This document shows positions 7,126 through 14,110 of a DNA stretch of 19,916 nucleotides, in pieces. The stretch spans positions 1 through 19,916 of the forward strand of contig CAYPZT010000017.1 in assembly GCA_964415435.1 (NCBI GenBank), written 5' to 3'. The notes beneath the pieces were generated by a model. It was not told the DNA's origin. It did no database searches and saw nothing but the letters and a program-made list of their open reading frames with translations. The DNA is from CAYPZT01 sp964415435. GTDB lineage: Bacteria; Patescibacteriota; Microgenomatia; UBA1406; GWC2-37-13. Within the stretch, counting starts at the first letter, position 1, and every line of letters starts with the position of its first letter. Position numbers and translations under genes: made by a program.

Positions 7126-7926
7126 ATGATATCTGCTGATACATTCTCCCTCGTACTGCAAAACTATCTTCCTGAACCACATGCAAGCCTTCTTCGAGGG
7201 ATCACATACGGCGTTTCCATTCCAGACAGCCTCAATCTTTATAATCAAATGAAGAGAGTTGGACTCAGTCATATTGCCGTTTTCTCCGGAGCAAACATCG
7301 CCATAACCTTAAGTGCTTTTTCCTTCATTCGTGCCTATATTGGCATAAAAGCATATTCTCTGATAACTATACTGATCGTTTTTTTCATGATAGAAATGGT
7401 CCGAATTAAAGCCCCCATCATGAGAGCAAGCCTTTTATCATTATGTACGTACGTGGGTATAATACTAGGCAGACGCACGAACTCCATGTACCTGCTTGGA
7501 CTATCTGCCCTTGTTCTTCTTGCAACGAAGCCCTTCTGGATTTCGTCGGTTTCCTTTCATCTATCATATGGGGCAACTTTTGGATTACTCCTCGCCTCCC
7601 GTACGAAAATGAGTGAGTCTGCGAGTCCTCTCCTAAACTATTTTAAATCCGAACTGCAGACCTCTCTGTTTGTTCTGATAACAACAGCGCCTGTTATCTT
7701 TTATCATTTTAGACAGTTTTCACCGATCTCTCCCCTGGCAAATCTTTTGGTTTCCTGGATCATACCCCCGATATTCATATTGGGACTTATTAGCGGAATC
7801 TTGGGGAATATTCATCCAACACTAGGATACATACCCGGTCATATGAGTTATCCGATGTTGAGTTATCTCATTTTCGTTTCGGAGTACTTGTCTCAGTTCT
7901 CTTTTGCCTCTATCTATTTCTATTAA
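7126..7926 (+). CDS. comEC: Minimal ComEC/Rec2 DNA-uptake channel (competence domain only)
   Basis: ComEC forms the inner-membrane channel for single-stranded DNA during transformation. The 266 residues hold only the central Competence domain. It opens with LPEPHASLLRGITYG and the diagnostic GLSHIAVFSGANIAI (46 to 60), then about six to eight hydrophobic helices, including the RA-type motif IMRASLLSL and a SFHLSYGATFGLLL segment. The N-terminal DUF4131/OB region and the C-terminal metallo-beta-lactamase nuclease domain of full-length ComEC (usually 700 or more residues) are absent, and no separate nuclease gene is seen nearby. The frame is intact and its start abuts the comEA stop, so this looks like a genuine compact form rather than a broken gene. 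Confidence 0.88.
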   Translation: MISADTFSLVLQNYLPEPHASLLRGITYGVSIPDSLNLYNQMKRVGLSHIAVFSGANIAITLSAFSFIRAYIGIKAYSLITILIVFFMIEMVRIKAPIMRASLLSLCTYVGIILGRRTNSMYLLGLSALVLLATKPFWISSVSFHLSYGATFGLLLASRTKMSESASPLLNYFKSELQTSLFVLITTAPVIFYHFRQFSPISPLANLLVSWIIPPIFILGLISGILGNIHPTLGYIPGHMSYPMLSYLIFVSEYLSQFSFASIYFY

Positions 7927-7962
7927 AAAATACATATTCACTACATCAGCCACAATGTAAAA

Positions 7963-7988
7963 AAAGTGAGGCCTTGTTTCAGCACTTT
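7963..7988. terminator. Weak stem-loop between comEC and the PaaX-like gene
   Basis: AAAGTG at 7963 to 7968 can pair with CACTTT at 7983 to 7988, with a 14-base loop. It lies in the 149-base gap between two convergent genes. The stem is short and AT-rich and the following T-run is poor, so it is only a possible terminator. Confidence 0.25.
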
Positions 7989-8075
7989 CTATCTTGAGAG
8001 TCTATTAGCAAACAGAGGTATTGAGTGAAAATAGGAAAATCTATTTACTGCCCCAGAGCCAAATTCAAAAATAGA

Positions 8076-8840
8076 CTATGAAAGAAGAATCGAGCGGATT
8101 TCTTTATAAAGAGTATACCCCTCATATCCGATCCAGCTTTGACCTACAAGTTCCTTAGGAAGGCCCGGATCTAAGCGTAGCATGTCTATATAATGTGATA
8201 TAACTTTTTTCATCTTCTCGTTTTTATCACCTTCGCCAGACAGAATCTCGTGCCACTTCTTGAAAAGCGCCCTGTACATACTGTCGAGCTGTGACTTCTG
8301 CCACACCTTCTCTATTAAGATTTCTCTGTCCCCAAAAACATGCTCCGCCTCGAATGCCTGGATATACTGCTCTTCCTCTTTCTGAGAAACGAGATCGCGA
8401 AGGCTCGAGACAATTGGATGGGGAGTTATCCAGAAGGATCTGTGCCATGGTCCCAAACCCCACCCTGCGACCTCCCTTCTTAATCTATCCCGAAGCTCCC
8501 TTTTTCTTTCGGGTATCTCGTAGGAAAGAATCCTCCACTTACCGTCCCATGTCTCTTTGACAAATCTGAAAAAGGGGAATTTCAGAACAATCTCAGTAAA
8601 TCCTGATGAGGTCAGTCTGTACTCATTTTTTTCTTCAGTTGAGGACTTCTCAATCATGCCCTCCTTGAGTAAACCTGAGATCGTGCCGCGAGTTTTTTCA
8701 TTGAAGCTTAAGTCCACTATCTTTTCTATCTTTTCGTCGATAGTAACAAATGGGAAATGGTCGTCTACAGGATTTTTGGGAACATCCGAAAAAAGAAGAA
8801 GCGTCATTAATATTTTCGTCCGTCTTTCTTTTATACCCAT
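8076..8840 (-). CDS. PaaX-family transcriptional regulator
   Basis: 254 residues from the chosen start. The N-terminal ~80 residues form a winged helix (ERRTKILMTLLLFSD, then TRGTISGLLKEGMIEKS). The central part, WDGKWRILSYEIPERKRELR followed by GWGLGPWHRSFWITP, is the Cas2-like ferredoxin fold typical of PaaX. The C-terminal LDPGLPKELVGQSWIGYEG is also characteristic. PaaX proteins are usually repressors that sense a small acyl-CoA; the ligand here is unknown. The frame extends to 8975, but I chose the ATG at 8840 because a consensus promoter lies just before it and the longer start would run into the divergent gene. It is divergent from the surface-protein operon at 8968, which makes that operon its likely target (inference). 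Confidence 0.85.
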   Translation of the reverse strand: MGIKERRTKILMTLLLFSDVPKNPVDDHFPFVTIDEKIEKIVDLSFNEKTRGTISGLLKEGMIEKSSTEEKNEYRLTSSGFTEIVLKFPFFRFVKETWDGKWRILSYEIPERKRELRDRLRREVAGWGLGPWHRSFWITPHPIVSSLRDLVSQKEEEQYIQAFEAEHVFGDREILIEKVWQKSQLDSMYRALFKKWHEILSGEGDKNEKMKKVISHYIDMLRLDPGLPKELVGQSWIGYEGYTLYKEIRSILLS

Positions 8841-8849
8841 ACAGGCAAC

Positions 8850-8878
8850 AATGTAACAGACGTAAAAAATTATGTCAA
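8850..8878 (-). promoter_or_regulatory. Promoter of the PaaX-like gene, near-leaderless
   Basis: On the minus strand TTGACA (8878 to 8873) is separated by exactly 17 bases from TACATT (8855 to 8850). The ATG follows nine bases later, so the leader would be about two or three bases. This decides the start at 8840. Confidence 0.7.
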
Positions 8879-8929
8879 TAGGATATTTATTCATTTGGTG
8901 ATTTTTTTGTGCATTTTTTACAAATCCAC

Positions 8930-8958
8930 TTGACAACGCTACAAAAAAGGAATTTAAT
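8930..8958 (+). promoter_or_regulatory. Promoter of the surface operon at 8968, near-leaderless
   Basis: TTGACA (8930 to 8935), 17 bases, then TTTAAT (8953 to 8958), with the ATG at 8968. Transcription would start about two bases before the ATG. It is back to back with the PaaX-like promoter across a 127-base region. No clear inverted-repeat operator was seen. Confidence 0.75.
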
Positions 8959-8967
8959 GTAGTAAAT

Positions 8968-10428
8968 ATGTACAAAGTGGGTCTTCTGAAATCTTTTACT
9001 CTTTCTGTTGCCTCTGTAGTGGTAGTACTATCCTTTATGGTTGTAGCCTCTCCAGCAGAAGCTGCTCCCCTTAACCAAGCCTATACCACGCTCAGCAACT
9101 CACGCTTCTCATATAAAGCAAGAGTCGGTTCATCGACGGTTCCTCAGAACTACACAACTGTAAATATTGTTACGAGCGGTCAGCCTGACAATGATACGAA
9201 CAATCTCTTTGTGGGAGACCAGGTTTGCTTCAACAACCCTGACGCCGGAACAACTGACGGCTGTACTTCACAAACAAAGTACACAGTCAACAGTTCTAAT
9301 AATCCCGTTTTCAGCATATCTTCAGGAGTAGGACAGGCTCTCACGATTGGTACTGGTATCGTCGCAACGCAGTCGGGAAGAATTACTGTTACATTCAAAC
9401 CTACAACGCTCGTGCCAATCGGCGGTTTCTTGAGAATCGTTCTGCCCGCGGCAAGCGCAAACTACAGTGACGGCATCCCGGACTCAGCAGGATTTGATTC
9501 TGCAGAACTTCCGTCAAACTTGATCGGTGGCGGATCTAGCCCTCAAACAGGCGGAAGCTGCGGCACCAATGTCTGCGTAGCAGCAACAGGATTTACCGTA
9601 TCGACGGCAACCCTGACGTCTGCATCAACAACACAAACGGTACTCATTGGAGTAGGTTCAACCTTGGCTTCTGGAGTTCAGTACTCGGTTGCGCTTGGTC
9701 ACGCAAGCGATGCAACACTCCGTTTTCTGAACCCTGCCCCCTCGGGAGTCACTCACGTACGGGGTGTATCGGATTCGTTGTCTGTGACAGTTCAAACAGA
9801 GAACTCATCCAACGCCGTGCTTGACCAAACAACTACAAAAGTGAATCCTGTTGACGGCGTATTTGTATCGGCAAATGTAGAGCTTACCCTCTCTTACACC
9901 ATTTCCGGAAGAACAGCCCCAGCTGTAGGATGTGGTAAAACGTCCGTACAGAGTTCCACTGCCACCGCTGTCCCATTTGGCTCAATTAGTTCATTCGACT
10001 CATTCTATGACATGTCTCAGACACACACCCTTACGACAAATGCATTCGGCGGTTATATTTTGCAGGCGTACGAAGATGGTCCTTTGACAACGGGAAATGG
10101 GTCTACTATTCCTGATACGCGCTGTGATTCAGGTCCATGTACCACCTCCTCATCTCAGGAATGGGCTACGCCAACAAATTATGGATTCGGATATTCGCTC
10201 GAACGGTTGAGCGGAGGCACCACCCCTTTTAACTGGAATGACAGTGCGCGGTCATTTAATTCTCGTCCGTTCCCAACATCTTCGTCGCCTATCACCATTT
10301 TCTCGAATACTGCTCCGGGTAACGGGCATCAGCTTTATACGTGTTATCGCTTGAGCGTTGCCAGTACTTACAATGCAGGTCTTTACTACAATAAATTGAC
10401 GTATATTGCGACACCTATTTTCCAGTAA
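8968..10428 (+). CDS. Secreted two-domain surface protein (module 2, first gene)
   Basis: 486 residues with a Sec signal peptide (likely cleavage after PAEA near residue 33). The long N-terminal region (about 34 to 300) is a Ser/Thr/Gly-rich beta domain with paired cysteines (VCFNN, DGCTS, SCGTNVC). The C-terminal region from about 310 matches the protein at 4036: EDGPL (369 to 373), IPDTRCDSGPC (cysteines 386 and 391), YGFGY, and an ending IATPIF against VATPTY. The protein has no membrane anchor of its own beyond the cleaved signal. The anchored protein that starts four bases after its stop is the likely partner. It has its own consensus promoter and is divergent from a PaaX-like regulator. 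Family unknown; probably part of the cell-surface layer or an adhesive structure. Confidence 0.8.
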   Translation: MYKVGLLKSFTLSVASVVVVLSFMVVASPAEAAPLNQAYTTLSNSRFSYKARVGSSTVPQNYTTVNIVTSGQPDNDTNNLFVGDQVCFNNPDAGTTDGCTSQTKYTVNSSNNPVFSISSGVGQALTIGTGIVATQSGRITVTFKPTTLVPIGGFLRIVLPAASANYSDGIPDSAGFDSAELPSNLIGGGSSPQTGGSCGTNVCVAATGFTVSTATLTSASTTQTVLIGVGSTLASGVQYSVALGHASDATLRFLNPAPSGVTHVRGVSDSLSVTVQTENSSNAVLDQTTTKVNPVDGVFVSANVELTLSYTISGRTAPAVGCGKTSVQSSTATAVPFGSISSFDSFYDMSQTHTLTTNAFGGYILQAYEDGPLTTGNGSTIPDTRCDSGPCTTSSSQEWATPTNYGFGYSLERLSGGTTPFNWNDSARSFNSRPFPTSSSPITIFSNTAPGNGHQLYTCYRLSVASTYNAGLYYNKLTYIATPIFQ

Positions 10429-10432
10429 AAAT

Positions 10433-11461
10433 ATGAAAAAAAATCTCGTTATTTTAGCTCTTATTACCGGCCTGATTTTTGGCCTAGGGGCTTTTGTAAA
10501 AAATATCTCAGCACAGGGAACCCAAGGGCTTGATTCACTAGGATTGACCGTATTCCCCGCCTTTCAGGATGTAGAAGTCGAACCAGGACAGAATACTCGT
10601 CTTCAAGTTCAATTCAAAAACGGCACAGGAAATTTTCTTCCTGGCGCTATCCGTTTCGCCGACTTCGTTGTAAAAGATGAGATGGGTACACCTATCATTA
10701 TAGAAGATACTGCGGTCAAACCGAAATACGCGGCATCAAGCTGGCTCACAACGACAACTCCCAACATTACAATTCCTCCTACAGATTTTTCAACAGTCGA
10801 CGTGTTTGTGAATGTCCCGGAAGAAATAACGGCATGTGGACACTACGCGATAGCTTATTTTGAACCCGATGTGAGCGATGCTAGCGCAGGAAATGCTCAG
10901 AGGGGTTCCGCAGCGACCATAACTCCAAGAGTCGGAGCACTTCTTAACTTCCGTGTACAAAAACCGGACTGTATTGACAATATAAAGGTGACCAAGTTTG
11001 AGACACCAATGTTCTTAGAGTACGGACCGATTCCCGTTAACTTCAGTCTGCTTAATCTTGGAGATGTCCATGTCGCACCTGAAGCGGCTGTGCAGGTTAA
11101 GAACATGTTTGGGAAGACTGTAGCACAAGACGCCATTCAGGAGCTACGAATATTTCCTGAGGCGGTCAAAAACTATACTCCGAGCCTAGGACAAAAGTGG
11201 ATGATAGGTAGATATGAAGTACTGCTCAGTGGTTATAGTAAAGGCCCTAAAAATATGCCTTTTTCCGCCCATGCGTACGTTTGGGTATTTCCTTGGAGAA
11301 TCTCACTCATAATTCTTTTGGCCGTCATCCTCGTCCTTATTTTTGGCCGGAATATATACGGCAGGATCGTGAGTCGTGAGTCTCATCTTGAGGAGGCACT
11401 TGAGGAAGAAAAACTTGAGATAGAAAAACTGAAGGAACAGCTGAAAAAACGTAAAGAATGA
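10433..11461 (+). CDS. Exported membrane-anchored beta-domain protein with cytoplasmic coiled coil (module 2)
   Basis: 342 residues. The ATG at 10433 gives a normal signal peptide (MKKNLVILALITGLIFGLGA, cleavage after ISA near residue 27). A start at 10406 would lie inside the preceding gene. The exterior has two predicted beta-sandwich domains, the first beginning LGLTVFPAFQDVEVEPGQNT, which is similar in pattern to the DUF916-like start of the protein at 4811. One helix follows (ISLIILLAVILVLIFG, about 289 to 305), then a cytoplasmic coiled coil of about 27 residues (EEALEEEKLEIEKLKEQLKK). The coiled coil is absent from the module 1 counterpart and could recruit a cytoplasmic partner. Its stop overlaps the next ATG (ATGA), which implies translational coupling. 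Confidence 0.78.
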   Translation: MKKNLVILALITGLIFGLGAFVKNISAQGTQGLDSLGLTVFPAFQDVEVEPGQNTRLQVQFKNGTGNFLPGAIRFADFVVKDEMGTPIIIEDTAVKPKYAASSWLTTTTPNITIPPTDFSTVDVFVNVPEEITACGHYAIAYFEPDVSDASAGNAQRGSAATITPRVGALLNFRVQKPDCIDNIKVTKFETPMFLEYGPIPVNFSLLNLGDVHVAPEAAVQVKNMFGKTVAQDAIQELRIFPEAVKNYTPSLGQKWMIGRYEVLLSGYSKGPKNMPFSAHAYVWVFPWRISLIILLAVILVLIFGRNIYGRIVSRESHLEEALEEEKLEIEKLKEQLKKRKE

Positions 11462-12450
11462 AAGCTCCGCTAGCACACCACTCTCGCTATTTTTACGCCT
11501 TTTTTGTTCTCATGGCGGTGATGATGGGTATATTTTGGTCAAGAAATATTGCTGAACCGAAGAAGATAGAAGCGCAGAATGTCGTGAATTCAGTTAATGT
11601 CTTCGCGTCAATTGGAACGAACTACTTTACTCTCTATGGGTACGCTTCGCCGCAGGCACTCATAAAACTTGAGGGAATAGGTATATACGATCAAACATTT
11701 AGTAGAGCGGATGGATATTTTGAGTTCCACAACTCATTTTCTCCTTTCAGCCCAAGAGAAGCCTGCCTTACAGCTCAAGACCAGCTAGGAAGACTTTCCA
11801 TGCCCGTCTGTCTGCCGCCATTTCAAACCGACACAAATATCACCATAGGACCGGTACTCTTGCCTCCGACACTGTCTCTCAATAAGGGAACTTTTTTTGT
11901 GAGTGACGAAGCAGTAGTAAGCGGACAGTCTATACCAAATACGGAAATAAGTTTATCAACGTTCGTAGAAAATAATGGAACAACAAAGCTCGTCCGTAAT
12001 TTTAATATTATAAGGCCAGTTGAGGCCCTAAATATACCTGTCGTTCAAACAAAAACTGATGGACTGGGAAATTTTTCCATCTCACTTCCCTCCTCGTCCG
12101 CGGACAGTTTACGATTGTTCGCTCAAACCTCATTCGATAATTCTCCTTCTCCAAAAAGCAACACTCTTCAGGTTACATTTCTGCCTATTTGGATGATAGT
12201 ATTGACCTTTCTCCGACTTCTTCTTGATTCTCTTCTTGGAAGATTGTTTGAGATCGTCTTAATTATAGAACTTCTTCTTCTCACCGTTTATCTCCTGCGC
12301 ATGTGGCTTGTACATCATATATTTCCTCAACATAGCCTCCTTATTCGTACAAATGCATTACCGGCGATACCCATCCCGACATCCCTTACGGTTGCAGAAC
12401 ATCATATACCGACAGTCTATCATCATAGCGAGTTGGAGCTTTTTAGTTGA
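11458..12450 (+). CDS. Membrane protein with two extracellular Ig-like domains
   Basis: 330 residues. There is an N-terminal membrane helix (about 11 to 28). Two exterior beta domains follow; each ends in a short motif like the carboxypeptidase-regulatory or Ig-like fold (RADGYFEF at 83 to 90, TKTDGLGNFSIS at 198 to 209). Two hydrophobic helices come next (about 243 to 260 and 264 to 286), with a C-terminal tail of about 44 residues. Two cysteines (103 and 118) could form an exterior disulfide. It is third in the surface operon and overlaps the preceding stop codon by four bases, so it probably works in the same assembly. I do not recognise a named family. Its last eight bases overlap the convergent gene at 12443. 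Confidence 0.72.
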   Translation: MKAPLAHHSRYFYAFFVLMAVMMGIFWSRNIAEPKKIEAQNVVNSVNVFASIGTNYFTLYGYASPQALIKLEGIGIYDQTFSRADGYFEFHNSFSPFSPREACLTAQDQLGRLSMPVCLPPFQTDTNITIGPVLLPPTLSLNKGTFFVSDEAVVSGQSIPNTEISLSTFVENNGTTKLVRNFNIIRPVEALNIPVVQTKTDGLGNFSISLPSSSADSLRLFAQTSFDNSPSPKSNTLQVTFLPIWMIVLTFLRLLLDSLLGRLFEIVLIIELLLLTVYLLRMWLVHHIFPQHSLLIRTNALPAIPIPTSLTVAEHHIPTVYHHSELELFS

Positions 12451-12856
12451 AGGTGAGATGCGCTTTTTGAGGAAGAGTCTGTCCGTCCACTACCACAGCC
12501 TGATAATAGTCTCCCGGCTGGGTTGCGGCTATATCAAAAGAAGCTCTGCCAAATGAGTCCGTTACATTCTGTTCAAGATCAATTTCAAGGCTAGGATTCG
12601 TTTCTATAACAACGTTTTTACCAGCCACACCCAGGCCTTGGTCACTGAGGACAAATACGGTTACCCGTATATTTTCAACACCATCCGCTCTAGCCTGAAG
12701 AGGGGTAACAAACATATATGAATTATCGACCGAGAACGACTGAACGGTAACACTCGCTCTCCCTACCAGGTATCTGGCCTCGTAAAACCAAAAAAGTACT
12801 GAAAAAAGTAATAGTACCAGTAAGGCAACACCTAAAAGAGCAATATATTTTTTCAT
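12443..12856 (-). CDS. Single-helix membrane protein with one Ig-like (Big_1-type) domain
   Basis: 137 residues. The N-terminal membrane helix (IALLGVALLVLLLFSVLFWF) is probably an uncleaved anchor. The rest is one exterior domain with the pattern of bacterial Ig-like domain group 1, as in invasin and intimin: ARADGVENIRVTVFVLSDQG, then GVAGKNVVIET, TDSFGRASFDI, and a final GDYYQAVVVDG strand. A one-domain protein of this kind is unlikely to act as an adhesin alone. It may attach to or cap the neighbouring surface complex (inference). A TTGACT lies upstream at 12896 to 12891, but the matching -10 is poor. It overlaps the convergent gene by eight bases. Confidence 0.75.
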   Translation of the reverse strand: MKKYIALLGVALLVLLLFSVLFWFYEARYLVGRASVTVQSFSVDNSYMFVTPLQARADGVENIRVTVFVLSDQGLGVAGKNVVIETNPSLEIDLEQNVTDSFGRASFDIAATQPGDYYQAVVVDGQTLPQKAHLTFN

Positions 12857-13160
12857 ACCGTACTCTAATTAAGACAAATAAAACAGACAAAGTCAAATCA
12901 GCCATAAGACCTAGATAATAAAAACACGTCAGAATGAAATATAAACATAATAAGTACTTTAACACTAGTTTAGGTCTATAAGGTAATCTACGATAATTAA
13001 ATTAATTATTAGCATACTTATAAATTGTTTGCTATATCAAGGCTAATATTAATAAAGAAAATATCCTCAAGGCACACGATCCCACAACTGGAGAACCCCG
13101 AAATATCACCTCAAATATAGCTACAGAATAAAATAATATACGAACGTGAAGGTAAAAAGT

Positions 13161-13197
13161 AGCCATTTGTCGACTCTCCATATTTATGGCTGTTTTT
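13161..13197. terminator. Possible bidirectional Rho-independent terminator
   Basis: AGCCAT (13161 to 13166) pairs perfectly with ATGGCT (13186 to 13191). A run of five A precedes the stem and a run of five T follows it, so both strands read as a hairpin followed by U. A shorter alternative stem uses CCAT at 13178 to 13181. The loop is long (19 bases), so strength is uncertain. Confidence 0.4.
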
Positions 13198-13367
13198 AAA
13201 CTATAAGGATATTATTCTATAGGATTGATGATATTTATTGATATATAAAAGTAGGTATTTAATTACCGCATTTTAATGTATAAATATAAATAAATATTAG
13301 TATAGGTTATTTATTTACGGGGTCGGTTAGCTTCATTAACTATATCAAAATATACTCAAAATAGCTC

Positions 13368-13397
13368 TTGACAACTTTATTATTATTGTTTTATTAT
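13368..13397 (+). promoter_or_regulatory. Promoter of the core-binding-domain/giant-fibre operon
   Basis: TTGACA (13368 to 13373) with TTATTA (13391 to 13396, 17-base spacing) or TATTAT (13392 to 13397, 18-base spacing). The ATG is at 13406, so the start of transcription falls within about two bases of the start codon. AT-rich sequence just upstream may act as an UP element. Confidence 0.7.
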
Positions 13398-13405
13398 CAA
13401 AGAAT

Positions 13406-13909
13406 ATGATTACTGGGTATAATCTGTATAATTTTGAAGCCTCATTCCGTAAATTTCTTATTGCGGAAAATGTTAATCCTTTGACCTTAAAGAACTATCT
13501 TTCTGACTTTCGATACTTTGCCGGATGGATGGAACAATCTAATTCTGTAAACTTTCCCCAGAATGCAGAGCAAGGAGGTAAAAACTTGACCGAACACGTG
13601 ACTGAAAAACTTCTTTCTGTTGAAAAACTTGCTTCCTACAAAGATTTTTTGGTGAAAAGCGGATTTCCCCGCAGTTCTATTAACAGAAAACTGTCAACAG
13701 TGAGAAAATTTTGCAGTTTTTGTATCACTCAAGGCTGGATGAAAGAAAATCCTGGCAAAAAAGTAGCTAATTACGAAAATAATCCTTCAAAACACGACGC
13801 CTTCGAGCTTAATGACTTTAAGGAATATATGATGAAAGATGCAAAATCAGATTATCCTGACAATGTAATTAGCGATATTGAGGAGTTCTTTTCTTTTATT
13901 AATTCATAA
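13406..13909 (+). CDS. Stand-alone tyrosine-recombinase core-binding (SAM-like) domain protein
   Basis: 167 residues. The N-terminal ~115 residues match the DNA-contacting core-binding domain of phage integrase/XerC-type recombinases: a first helix pair (FRKFLIAENVNPLTLKNYLS, DFRYFAGWM) and, after an insert of about 30 residues, SYKDFLVKSGFPRSSINRKL then STVRKFCSFCITQGWMKENP. In a recombinase the catalytic domain (R..HxxR..Y) would follow; here the protein ends after about 50 more residues with a charged, acidic tail and no such motifs. The frame is intact, so it is a naturally short protein or a settled truncation. It is first in an operon with a 59-residue protein and a giant surface protein carrying a similar domain. 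DNA binding is likely from the family; recombinase activity is not. Confidence 0.75.
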   Translation: MITGYNLYNFEASFRKFLIAENVNPLTLKNYLSDFRYFAGWMEQSNSVNFPQNAEQGGKNLTEHVTEKLLSVEKLASYKDFLVKSGFPRSSINRKLSTVRKFCSFCITQGWMKENPGKKVANYENNPSKHDAFELNDFKEYMMKDAKSDYPDNVISDIEEFFSFINS

Positions 13910-13916
13910 CACATGT

Positions 13917-14096
13917 ATGGAAACCAAGAAGGGTTTTTCTGTTCGGATATTACTTAATGCGGTGCGTGAGCTTATAGATCCCTCAAGCTTCGGAAATCCA
14001 TATGCGTCTAGTGATTTTGGATCTTCGTATCAATCCAAAAAACAAGCACTGCGGATGCAGACGAGAATTGCGCGCCGGTATATGGCGTGGAAGTAA
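13917..14096 (+). CDS. Small basic protein of unknown function
   Basis: 59 residues from the ATG at 13917. The frame extends upstream to a start at 13878, but that would overlap the preceding gene by 32 bases. The protein has no membrane helix or signal, and its C-terminal third is basic (KKQALRMQTRIARRYMAWK). It starts seven bases after the preceding stop and ends 14 bases before the giant gene, which supports a real gene within an operon. No Shine-Dalgarno site is visible. I do not recognise it; a nucleic-acid-binding or adaptor role would be guesswork. Confidence 0.55.
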   Translation: METKKGFSVRILLNAVRELIDPSSFGNPYASSDFGSSYQSKKQALRMQTRIARRYMAWK

Positions 14097-14110
14097 CTTA
14101 GTTTTCTTCT

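Larger units (their letters stand above)
12857..13405. other. AT-rich intergenic region of 549 bases
   Basis: No convincing coding frame, tRNA or known RNA was found. The stretch is much richer in A and T than the surrounding genes and has many short A/T runs. It contains a stem-loop at 13161 to 13197 that could terminate transcription on both strands, and at its right end the promoter of the operon at 13406. It is by far the longest gap in a window where genes usually overlap or lie a few bases apart. A small RNA or regulatory sites upstream of the operon are possible but not shown. Confidence 0.5.

Noticed and set aside
8841..8975. Longer N-terminus for the PaaX-like protein
   Set aside because: The upstream codons contain the gene's own -35 and -10 boxes and would overlap the divergent gene; the winged helix begins right at the ATG at 8840.
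12857..13405. tRNA or other structured RNA gene
   Set aside because: I could not build a cloverleaf or find TTC-type loop sequences; only the single hairpin at 13161 is convincing.
13406..13909. Active tyrosine recombinase or integrase
   Set aside because: No catalytic Arg, H-x-x-R or Tyr motifs follow the core-binding domain; the next two frames encode other proteins.
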